From NCBI GenBank assembly GCA_016617855.1, contig JAECUM010009495.1:1-64000 (forward strand): a stretch of 64,000 nt of DNA, written 5' to 3'. Positions within the stretch are counted from its first letter, which is position 1, and every line of letters starts with the position of its first letter. Below the pieces are notes generated by a model, which searched no databases, was not told the DNA's origin, and worked only from the letters and a program-made list of their open reading frames with translations. The translations under genes were made by a program, and so were the position numbers. This DNA is from Megalonaias nervosa. Its lineage: Eukaryota > Mollusca > Bivalvia > Unionida > Unionidae. Shown in pieces: positions 25,537 to 36,894 of the stretch.

Positions 25537-25740
25537 ATACTCATTATTCCATTCCAATTACAAACAACACAGACCCCAATTTATCACTGCATAACGCACT
25601 GGCAGATCAGATTCTCTGTTGTTTGTTCTGTTTACTCCTAACGATTGCATAAACTCAGATCTAATGGAGCATTATGCTAAAGCAAATCTGGGTCTATGTG
25701 GCTTGCAGTTGGACTGGACTTGCAAGTGTATGTGGTATAT
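25537..25740. mobile_element. Palindromic MITE, family 1, copy 3
   Basis: It starts ATACTCATTATTCC and ends GTTGGACTGGACTTGCAAGT. Internal words CACTGGCAGATCAGATTC and AAATCTGGGTCTATGTGG match the other copies. Confidence 0.7.
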
Positions 25741-27900
25741 GTTAAAGAAACACATTAGCATGGTACAATATATCCACCAAATGTGACCCAATGTTCTGAA
25801 ACAATTCTACTGACAACATGTAACCCTTTGAACAAAATTTAGCCGTAGCACAGTTCCTCATATGAGAAATGAAACACTCTTTCTTCTTAGTAATAATTAC
25901 ATTCAGCAGACAGCTTCATACTGCAACCTGTGGACAATCTGATGATCTATGAAAATGAATGGATCAACAAACACAAGCAGACTTCAAATTTGTCAAACTT
26001 AACTTCAAACAGAAAAAAGTGATGGTACAACTGTGACAAAAAATATAAATAAAGAACCTATTAAATTAAACACACTTGCTCCTACAATGACAAAAAAACA
26101 GGCAACAAAAGGTTATTTAAGAAACATTAGCAGGGTATTGTGAAACCAAGGGTTATATGAAAGCAGTATATTAATGGTAGTGCAGCGATTAGATATTCAG
26201 AGGTCAGTTTACTCAAGCACTGAGACAACTTAAAACTATATACTATTATGCCAATCAAATGTACACTGGGACCTGTTTATAGCAAACTCAAAGCAAATGG
26301 TGACATTTGTTCTTGAAACAAATTTTATTATATTCATGTCAAAGAAAAATATACATGGATTACAATACCAACGAGGTATAAATTAGTTACTTTCGTATAT
26401 CTGAAAATTGGCTACATCTGACTTTGCTATAAACAAGTTTCACTGACCAGCATCAGTTGTTACTTCTGATTAAAATACAACTAAGATATGATTTATAACA
26501 ATCAGGCTGTCAGTTAGGTACATGTATTTTAATTATTTGCAGACATTCACTTGAGTAGTGATATGTTAGGATTTAATATCAGAATGAGTTTATTTTAAGT
26601 GCATATAGGTAACTATATTTGCATGGGAAAATATGAACAAGTTCCTTTTTGGCAAATCTGCACGATGTTGGAAGTACAGTATTGCTACCCACCCACCCCA
26701 CTCCCTAATGGAATCCATATTTTCCATTCAAATGTAGTAATGTATTATATACTCATTCTTTAATATCGAGGATGATTCTAACATGAACCCATTTAATTGC
26801 TCTACAACATGCATGGAGAAAAAAAAGATACATCTTGCACTTATAGCACTTATATTTTACAATAGATACCTCTTCCGAGGCCCATGCGTGTCACCAACAG
26901 TAAAACCATTTGGGGCATAATATTCCAATGTTATCACTGGCATGCTAGGGGATTATTTAAAATCGCTGCATATTAAAACAGGTATATATCAATTGAAACA
27001 GATGAATCTTTCCAAATAATTATTTATTAAATAATGAGAAGGAAACACTACTCAAAGCAAACTAGTTTCATTTCTGTTAATTCCAGGGGAATACACTTCC
27101 ATATGTAAATAAGCCACAAACAAAAATACAATCAAATATTGACATGCACATTGCACCATGAACTTGGCTGTGTGTAGGGCACGTGTTGTACAGTATGATG
27201 CAATGCAATATGGAGAAATACTGCACAGTTCCAATTATGCTGAATTAATGAAGAAAAAAATGAACATATAATCATCAATTTTATTTGATATGATTGATAG
27301 TAATCTTCATAAAAAAATGTTTAAAACATATAAAATCAACTGAACCTTTTTTCTCAGGCAAAATGACCCATTTCGTATATGAAATAAGAAAACTGATAAA
27401 TTTAAGTTTCTACAGTGAAAGACTGAAGGGTATTTATCAATAAATTTATATCTATTCCATCAAAAAATACATAATATGCTGTGTGCAATGAGACGATAAG
27501 GTTATGATGACCTTTACCAAAAACTCTGAAGATTCTACATACCAGATAAATGACACTCGATATAAAACTGAAAATAAATCTCATTCCATAGAAACAAAAT
27601 ATTTTGTATACATCAGCTTGCACTGAAACTTAAAAAAAGCAAAGAATGAGGGAAATTTACTCCTTTCCCTTCTATCCAGCAATTACTTACAAAATAATAC
27701 AGCAACAGGTAAATGTTACTTGACATACATAAAGCCACAACTTATTTTTTTTTTTTAAGTTAGAAAGTATTGCAAATAAACAATTTTAGGAAGCATACAA
27801 TTGATAAAATTTTAACAAATTAATTTGTTTAAACTCATTTTTTGCACTAAAATTTTATTCGTGCAAAAATTATTTGACAAGCAGCAGCTGGCCAAACCTA

Positions 27901-28126
27901 TGTGTCGAGCCAACCCTCCAGATTTTGGTCAAGTGGTCCTGTACACATCAAGATATATCCATATACCAAATAACACGACACTATGGACAACTGTACTTTA
28001 GAAACTGACTACATAACTTCAAGATTGAGGTTAATCTAGTGTGTGGATGGATATACAGACGTGCACATAACACCAAAGTGATCACTATATAAATCAATCC
28101 TATGTCACGGCAGGTGCAACAAAAAG
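27901..28126. mobile_element. TGTCGAGCC-ended MITE, family 2, copy 1
   Basis: The left end TGTGTCGAGCCAACC faces the right end GGCAGGTGCAACAAAAAG, a decayed inverted pair. The interior GGTTAATCTAGTGTGTGGAT aligns with the copy at 33068-33227. Confidence 0.55.
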
Positions 28127-31100
28127 ATAATTCAGATGGTGTAAATGCTGATGACTGCCTGAATGGACATCATTCTGAAAGATTCTAACAAGGTTTATAC
28201 ATTAGTTTACAATGTTACACACGTCTTGTTTGTCCTTGATGTTACACTAACAGACTGATCCATTAATGTTGCAGTATAGAAATGATGTAATTGATAGTTT
28301 GTCAATGATATTATGTGAACATCCCTGACTTTATAGGTGATTCATTTATCAGCCATTAATTCCATGTATTGGAATAAAGCAGACTTAATCTCATCTTCTT
28401 TTACAAAGTGTACCATGCCACAGGATATGTCCATCAGCATGCAAAAGTGTAATCTTTATAGAAATAAATTTCCAATCATACGACTATCAAACAACTGTAT
28501 TTACAGTCCTTAAAAATACTCCATGTCTATTTGCTAAACACATGCTTCCACTGCATATCAAAATCTCAAAGTCAAAACAGATCCAAAATGTACCCAAAAA
28601 ATTGCAATAATTGCATGAAAATCTAATCTGGTTATCTTTTTATGCCTAACAAAATACCTTCATATCTGACAGTCTACTTTAAATTGTTTTTGCTTAATAG
28701 TGCTAATAAGGTTTTCATTAAAAGAAGTCCAAGTACAATAGTTTGAAAGTGTGTAAAACATTGAAAAGACACTGAAATGGCCTGAAAATTTTGTCAGGTC
28801 ATCTAGATATGGATCATATTTGCCAGCAAACATTTTCATCTGTCAAGGTGCAGTGGCTTTTGCACAATCTTGTGAACAAACATCTCTGGACAGACAAATG
28901 GACATATATACTGACAGACATGACCAAGTCAACTGTCCCTGCTGAAATCAAAAGTGGCATTAAAAAACCATAATTAACCATATTCAAGGTGATGAAAGTC
29001 TGGCTCACCTCATAAACCATTAGGTATAAAAATCATAATGCATTTTAGCAACCAGTTTAGTCTAACTGAATATTATATTATGGCACCTCTGGATTCCCTA
29101 CACTGAACCAAAACACACTTCAATGACCTGTTTATATCAATCTTTATCTGATACACACAATCTGGATAACTGAGATTGAATGGCCAGGTTTTTTGGGCTG
29201 AAATTGCATCTTAAAGTTCACTGTGCTTTCTTCTTTTGAAGCGAAGCAACAAATCAGGTGTGTCTGCATATCTTGTACGTAAACTGATTCCTTATTCAAA
29301 GGTATCTGAAATGGCACATGTTTAAGCATTTTGAAAAACCACTTTCTTTCACTGCTTGATATTCATTATCAGTAATTTGATTGATTATAAACATTCCCTC
29401 TGGGCTATATCATCACTGCCCTTGGACACTGCAAGGACCAGTGTCTATCATTATTAATTACCTTTAGGACTCGATGACTTCCCTGTTATTTGTATTGTCA
29501 ACTGAGCCACCACGTGAACCTGAATCTACTCAATTTGCTTAAAGCTTTATGTTATGACACAACATGCTTACTGAAGTGATATTAAACCACTGCTGGCACC
29601 CTAAGATCAGAAAATCTACCATTATAGAAAAGACACAAGAACCAAGGAATACCTGTTTACATATGGTAAATAACTGGCATGAAAGGTGAAATACTCATCC
29701 CATAGCCATACCAGTGTTGAGACATTTACCTTATTGCCTCTACTGGTAAACATGCAGCAAATATTCAATAGTCTACAAGCACGTACAGCAAAGCTACTAG
29801 CCAGTTTACCTTGATGAGTAGTGTGGTAGTAGTAACAGTGGTGGCTGTTGTGCTAACAATATCTCCTCACAAACGATTCTCTCAACATTTCAGGACTTTA
29901 ATTGTTGAAATCATTTGATCATCCTACTTAATTTCAAACATTCGGAGTAATGTTTTTTTTTCTTCTCAGCACTTGAAAAAAAATTTCTCCTCTGAGCAGT
30001 CACAAATTTCTTTTTCACTTAAAGTGTTTGAAAATTGAGGCAACTTGTCTACAAACTGCAAAATCTCAACCAGTTTCTGGTTTTACGGAAAACCCGCAAA
30101 ACAATTTTTAATAAATCTGACAGGTGGATATGTCTTAATTATACATCAGCTTTCTTCTTGGTCATTCAAGACTCATGTTTCATAAAATGTTTTAAAATTT
30201 TGGAAGGTAGTTTTGAGGCTGAAAAGCTGTTCATTAGTAAATGTCTTAAGAGTTGCAATTAAAAATTCAGCTTCAAATAAAAATTTACAATATTATTGCC
30301 AATGATAAGAAGTTTGCTCTTCTGAGAAAGTCATCTCTGATTGAAGTCCTGAAACATTTCAGAAACAAAAATGAACACCATCGACTTCTAACTTCCCGAA
30401 CAACACCAAATACATGATAAAAAGAACAGTTAGTGTCTATATATGATTTTGCTTCATCTCTGCAATTGTTAGATTGGAAGAGATCGGCTGCAATATTCAA
30501 ATATATGGTCATGCACAGACTGAGAGTAGTGTAACATGGGTGGGGAAAAAAATGTGATATCTGTAAGAAATTCAAAAGATGCAGCTGAAACATAATGTAC
30601 ATTATGTCTTACATTATACAGCCACTGGGCAAAGAAAGAGACAGAGCGAAGAGTGTTGGGAAATGATGAAATAAAGGTTAAACAAAACAATATATAAGTA
30701 ATAAGACAATACTAGTAAAGTTATTTCTGTTATTGTATACTTGTTGAAATATTAATGCCATATCATCCTGAATGAAACTATCACTACGTCACACCAATGA
30801 ACATGCGGTAAAGATAAATAAACAAAGATGGCCCATCTCCATAATTTTCATAATCTTGGCTTCGAATTAAAACTGGAGGAGCTTTGGAACCGTTCATATA
30901 CCAACTATAACTTTAAAAATTCCCATAAATGTTTAAGTGCAGACTTATGCAAAACTCAGGAATGAATTAAGGGCTATTATGTAAAAGATGTTATGCAAAT
31001 AATAAGATAAGGCTAAAACATAAAGTGCTAGTTACACAAAGTTCATGTCTGAAAGATCTATTCCTTGTGATAAAAAAATGTAAAGGTGAAGGATGTCATC

Positions 31101-33067
31101 AATTATTTTGAAACTCTTGACAAAACAGAATTCTGAATACATCAAGATGTAATTTAAAATGACAGTAATTTGTTTTATGAAATTCTGCTTTATAAACTAA
31201 TGCGCTGGTTTAATCTGCAGTTTTACGGTATTGCCAAAATTATGGAATCAACAGGGGAAAGGCCACCATCCTGGTTAAATCACCAAAAAAGCAACAAGGA
31301 AGGTGGTACAGAATTGGAAACAGTGGCGGGGGAATAGGTCAATGATAAACGCTGGATTAGCTGAATAATGTCAAATTAGCTGATTTATGTGAAAAAAAAG
31401 CTGCACAATTTTTTTTATCCCTAGAACTGATCCCACACCTCGCCTTGTATGACCCAACAGCTCAACATCAAAGAATGTGAACAATTTTGTTCATTCATAA
31501 TCACAGGGGTACTTTCTAACAATACAATTATTTACACACTCATCAAAAGAACATAGGGTCTTGGTGCTAAGTCACACAATATAAATTTTAAGCAAATCCC
31601 AACAATGGAAGTCAAAAAGTTTAGACATGCTTAGAGAACATAGTGACACTTTGTACAAATAAGCTTGTTACTATGGTTCATTGTCTAGGCAAAACTGAAG
31701 TGAATATTAATATGTGGGATCTGACTTTGCATGGAATGTGGAACTGTATTGTGAATTTTCAAGATCTGAGCAAACTAAAATATTGTTTTTGTATCTGAAG
31801 TTGCTTTATTAAAGAAACATCTGTTGTTTACAACATGTAATATCATTAGAGTAAATTGCTACTTTCCTCTCTTGCAACAAGGTTTTATTAAATGAGTTTG
31901 TACTGTCAAAACAAAATGTAAGATGACTGTAACAATGTAAACCTAGAATAATTTAGAGAAAGATGTCATGTCAGTTTAAAAGTCTCATTTGCACTCAGAC
32001 AGGGATAATGACTGTGGCTTTAAACAAAATCTATTTATTAAACCGTACTAAGGCAATTTCTAAAAACAAATTGCTGCATATATTTCTGAAATCACATTCC
32101 ATGAACACTTTCTAAAAGAAGCTGCCATTAATGTTTTGTCCAGTAATGCCCATCCTTTAAATAAATTTACTATTACAGTGAATGTGGGAAATTTATTCTA
32201 ATTCAGTGATTTTCTTTCATAAAATGGAAATATTAATGGGTATGAAGAGAACAAAACTAAGGCAATGATAAATGTGATGATATTTGCAATGACTTATAAA
32301 AGAATATCTGATAACAATTGTCAAGCACTTGTCTTACCTGCGTCATTCCAACAAAACCTGATAAAATTAAGCAGTTGCAAAGGTTGAAATATTTCTTAGC
32401 TTTCACATGGTTATTAAGCAACATGCTTGGATTTCTAACTTGAACATTCTATAGATAAACTGAGGCAATTTCATTTGGTACAGAAGGAAGGAATGATTGA
32501 GTGGTTATTACTGATATGTAAATGACTATCTATCCAGAAAGAGGAATAACCCCTTTTCAGAAGTTCTCATTTTCATATATTCCTGATTCAAGGCTCACAT
32601 TTAGTCACAAGTAAATATTCCCCAAACTAAAAGAATAAGCATTTTATTACCAACAGAATCTGGGTTTAAGTCTTTCTACTGAGGAAGAATAGAATTTTCA
32701 GCAGCATATTTTAAACACTCTATGTATGAGATTTTTCAAAACTGAGAAGAATGCTTAGGGCAAGTACAATGAACAGACCCTTCTAATTTCATCCCTGCAA
32801 ACAGATTTTACATTTCGTAAGAATTAATGCCTCATTCAATCACAGAATAGCTTGTATCACCTTCAACTGTTTTGAAAATGCCAATTTAATTTTATTCATT
32901 AGACTTTCCACATGAATAGTTTCCATTTGATACACTTTTGTTGTACGAGTGATTAGAAAGATCAATGATAAGAGATTGGTATCATTGCATAACATTAAAC
33001 GAGTTTTGTTAGCCATTAAAACCATCTAAATGTCTCTAGATGATATATGACACTAAACATGAGACTC

Positions 33068-33227
33068 TTTTGTCGAGCCTACCTTTTGTTTGGCATGAAA
33101 GTAAAAACTGAGCTTGAACTAAACCACTTGTAAACAGACGTTAATCTAGAGGGTGGACGAACACACAGATGGACATGTACATGGATAATCACTGTGAGGA
33201 GTTTTTGCCAAGGCAGGCTCGACAAAA
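33068..33227. mobile_element. TGTCGAGCC-ended MITE, family 2, copy 2
   Basis: TTTTGTCGAGCCTACCTTTT at the left is mirrored by AAGGCAGGCTCGACAAAA at the right, an inverted repeat of about 18 bp with one mismatch. The element is 160 bp with no ORF. Confidence 0.8.
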
Positions 33228-33316
33228 ATGATGGAAATACAATGTGTGTTAGCATGATAGGGTGCAACAAAAACCAAAAGAAATAGCATTGATGTATATA
33301 GTCCTTAAACTTCTTG

Positions 33317-33448
33317 AATTATTTCTTTACATATGCAACTAATAAGAATTTCTACACAGGTAAAAGTTTTTCTACTAGTGAGGGGATTATTTCTTTACAT
33401 ATGCAACTAAAAAGAATTTCTACACAAGTACAAGTTTTTTCTATTATC
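33317..33448. repeat. Tandem duplication, 68-bp period
   Basis: The 19-base word TTATTTCTTTACATATGCAA starts at 33319 and again at 33387, followed by near-identical AAGAATTTCTACACA stretches. Two copies only. Confidence 0.85.
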
Positions 33449-33777
33449 GACTGAACAAACTATATCTTAACATTACAAGCTGTATTTGTGGGCACTTACC
33501 CCACACAAATTTTGTCCAAAATTTATTCCAAAACTAGTTCAACTGAAATAATGCAAAGTCAGAAAATAATTAAAATTTCAAATTACCTTGTTCAAGCCAA
33601 CAGACCTCAATGCTATTTTCTGTGCAATGAAACTATGTAGATTAGTTGTAAAAAGTCAGTTTCTCTGAATCTCTGTTATTAGTTTTAATGTCATTCAAAT
33701 CTTAATCCCTTTGTCTTGTCTCAATCAATGAAAGATCTTATACTAAAGACTTTAACTTGCTAGTGCCCCATCTGATG

Positions 33778-34345
33778 GGGTTATTTGTCATTACTTTATG
33801 CCTGAGGTTATCTATCATTACTTGATCCCCAAGGCTGTCTATCTTTATTTGATGCCTGAGGTTATCTGTCATTACTTTATGCCCAAGATTATCTATCATT
33901 ACTTGATGCTATAGGTTATCTATCTTTATTTGATGTTTGAAGTTATGTCATTACTTTACGCCCAAGGTTATCTATCATTACTTGATGCTCAAGGTTATCT
34001 ATCATTACTTGATGCCCAAGGTTATCTATTTTTATTTTATGTCTGAGGTTATATGTCATTACTTTTATGCCCAAGGTTATCTATCACTACTTGATGCCCA
34101 AGGTTATCTATCATTACTTGATGCCCAAGGTTATCTATCATTACTTGATGCCCAAGGTTATTTATCTTTATCTGATGCCTGAGGTTATCTGTCATTACTT
34201 TATGCCCGAGGTTATCTATCTTTACTTGATGCCCAAGGTTATCTATCATTATTTTATGTCTGAGGTTATCTGTCATTACTTTATGCCCAAGGTTATCAAT
34301 CTTTATTTGATGCCCAAGGTTATCTATCATTACTTGATACCCTAA
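33778..34345. repeat. 27-bp minisatellite, about 21 units
   Basis: The unit GGTTATCTATCATTACTTGA plus TGCCCAA repeats every 27 bases, with variants (TTTATTTGATGCCTGA, GTCATTACTTTATGCCC) that recur in a partly regular higher order. Because 27 is a multiple of three, ORFs of up to 110 codons with nine-residue repeats appear on both strands. I regard these as by-products. Confidence 0.95.
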
Positions 34346-34610
34346 GAGACAACTCTTTAATAAGAATAATAATACATGCACTGGTTGAATAAATTGTTGT
34401 CAAGGATTTTCAAATCTCTGCAGCATTGCAAGTCCAATGCAAAAAAAAATCCACTTAACAGGACTGCATAAAAAAATTCTGTACAGAAATACGAAGAATA
34501 TTTTACAATGTTGTACTAAAAATATATTCAGCCAAATCAGTCACTTAACATTGATTCAAAGAAATTAGAAGACTTTTATCTTTATCTTGTGTCTGTAATT
34601 CAAACAATGA

Positions 34611-35112
34611 AACTTCCATAAACCAGTCCTCTGAAACGTCACTTATTCTACAGACGGGACAAATATGTCCAAACCAATCCGACTTTTCCAATGCTAATTA
34701 AACCATGTGCATGCCCTCTGAAATATCACTTCCTCTGCAAACTGGCCAATTATTTCTGATCCACTCAGACTGTTCGTATACTAATCAAAACCATAAACCA
34801 GCCCTCTGAAACCGATTCCACTGCAGACTGACAATGTTTATTTTAAAACCAATTAGACCATTCTCAAGCTCGCCAAACCATAAGCCAGTCCTCTAAAACC
34901 CATCTTCTGCTGCAGACTGGCTAAGTATTTCCTAAACCAGCCCTCTGTCATCCCACCTCCTGTGCAGACTGACCATGTATTTCAGAACCAATTAGACTGT
35001 TCAGATCTTAACTAAACCCAAAACCAAACCAGCCCTCTGAAACACAGTTTCCTCCACTGATTGGTAAACAATTTCAGAATCGAATCAGACTGTTCTAATA
35101 CCAACCACACCA
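34611..35112. repeat. Diverged tandem repeat, 60-90-bp spacing, six units
   Basis: The anchor CCAGYCCTCTGAAAC or a variant occurs near 34623, 34713, 34797, 34876, 34937 and 35027. Each is followed by a TGCAGACTGG-like and a CAATYAGACTGTTC-like word. It directly follows the 27-bp minisatellite but is unrelated in sequence. Confidence 0.75.
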
Positions 35113-36753
35113 CTTTATGCTGGCTACCTCTATAAAATAGCCCAAATGTTTAGTCCCGACTTTCTGGTTTAAGGAAATTTCACTGCACATATTTAAAGCT
35201 ATTCTGTCTAAATGTTTTCATCGACCTCATGACAGAGAAACTGACCTTCTGTGCAAAAGGAATGATTTAATAATGGTTTAAAGACTGAACTTGACCAAGT
35301 ATACACAGGTACTGACAAAATCACTTTCTCATTAAAAATATTTGAAATGTGAAGATTTACTCTTAAACTTTTGGACATGGCAACAAGATCAGATAAAACA
35401 GTATATCTTAAATTATTTAACATTTTGGTTTCTTGGCTAAATTATTTTGTGTATGCTTGCAAAACAACCATTTGTTAAAGTCTGCAATATTCCAAGGATG
35501 ATTCTTTTTTGTTTGTGTATACTTGGCTTGCATCAAATATTTTTGTGTATTTGTTTGATTTTGTGAGTCTTTTATTGTCTGCGTCAGTTAACTGTGTACT
35601 TCAACTTCACTTTTCTTTAGAAGGATAGATGTATCAAATGAAAAAGCTTAAGAAATCATATTTTTTTTCCAATGCATTTGGTTTAAGACACATTTTTATG
35701 TTGAATGAATGAGTCGGTAAGCATGTACATAATTACAACAAGCTAAAATTGCTAATACTAAAACCTTTTATTCCATTTCTTTCATTATATCTTAGAAAAA
35801 AGTAAGGGACATAATTATCATACTAAGAGTCTGAAGGATACAACAGCTGCAAAACTGGAACTGAATAAAAGAATTAAAACTTTTAGTATACTTGGATAAG
35901 TGGCCAGTTAAGAAATAAAAAATTGCTTCTTTAAAGACAAGTTTTGTTAATAAACATTTGTTGGCCTTGCAAACATAGCAGGAAATCCTGTTTTGTAAAA
36001 ACTTTGGCCAGATCTCACAAGTGATTATCAGACCAAAGCAGAAAAGTGCCAAGATGAAACATTATCTGAGGCTTAACTGTTGTATTTAAAAGTGCTATAT
36101 GCTTTACGTACACAAATTCTTCCTAATGTTCATCCATTTTTTCTTATTCTATGTTTATTAGAAGTGCATCCTGGCTCATCTCATAAGGACTGCCACATCT
36201 CTGCAGTTGCTTCCCATATTCACTTCAAAATATATTTCCTAGATAACTAATGTTGAAGTCCACTACTGTCATTGATAAATATTATTTTGATTTTCTTTTA
36301 CTTTTAAATTAATAAACTGAGAGATTAGAGCTAAAATAAGAGATACCACTGTAAATATGCAGAGTGTTAACTATTACTGAGGCAATATTTGGAAAAGGAA
36401 ATGCTCCCTAAAAATACATAATACATTTTCCAATTTCCTGTTCATAAAAATCTGCAGGTACTAAATCTGGAATCCACTACATATTAGACTACAGTCATCA
36501 GTACAAGATCTGTGATGGTTTTATCACGACCACTCAATATGCAGAAAGTTGAAAGACCTAGAAAAGAATTTCCCCAAATGAAAATTACTTATGAATAACA
36601 GAAATAGTATATGGTGGAGAAGTTGAACAATTTAGCATCTACCAGGTGATCCCACAAGAGATAACAAATTATGTGTATCTTCTGCTTTTTTCTCTTTTTC
36701 ACAGATTTTGCCAAAATGCTTTGTGGCAACAGTTCAGAGGAAAATCTTAATAC

Positions 36754-36894
36754 CTGCTGGTGATCAACCGACTGAAGATGAGAATCATATTGCTGCTGCT
36801 TTGCAAAAGTCATCCTGCAAGTTCGACACTCCAGCTCATCTGGCTTCTTCTCCAGTGGGCTGGGCGTTACTGGGGGTTTCTTCTTCTGCTCGGG
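36754..36894 (-). CDS. GPATCH8: GPATCH8-like gene, zinc-finger exon
   Basis: The exon is bounded by an acceptor ending TTTATAG and a donor GTATTAAG after CAG. It is 141 bases, phase 0 to 0. It gives model residues 85-131: a basic PEQKKKPPVTPSPLEKK leader, then CRTCRMTFAKQQQYDSHLQS and VDHQQ. The finger is C107-x2-C110-x12-H123-x5-H129, the same spacing as the single C2H2 finger of GPATCH8 and ZNF804A (CELCDKQY...HINSYDH, family knowledge). As I recall it, the vertebrate genes also have an intron just after the second His, so the exon end fits. The acceptor is weak in pyrimidines. A function in RNA or protein binding in the nucleus is inferred. Confidence 0.8.

Larger units (their letters stand above)
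10167..36753. other. 26.6-kb intron, repeat-rich, no firm exon
   Basis: This is AT-rich sequence dense in short dispersed repeats: three MITE families, two SINE family A copies, an AT microsatellite, and minisatellites at 13.9, 33.8 and 34.6 kb. Long parts (for example 10.3-11.0, 11.2-13.9, 18.6-20.4, 21.9-23.7, 26.0-27.9 and 29.0-33.0 kb) show nothing I can name beyond AT-rich unique or decayed-repeat DNA. Weak exon-like pieces with splice signals (20387-20401, 32339-32358, 33587-33619) are discussed under findings or rejected items. Confidence 0.55.

Noticed and set aside
29729..29757. 13-base exon-like piece between TGTTTACCAG and GTAAATGT
   Set aside because: Wrong length for the frame and no coding meaning. 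Probably chance.
33491..33548. 43-base pseudo-exon ending in GTGGG/GTAAGTGCC
   Set aside because: All three frames contain stops.
34049..34381. ORFs of 81-110 codons in the 27-bp array
   Set aside because: A period divisible by three keeps any stop-free frame open. They occur on both strands and have no other support.
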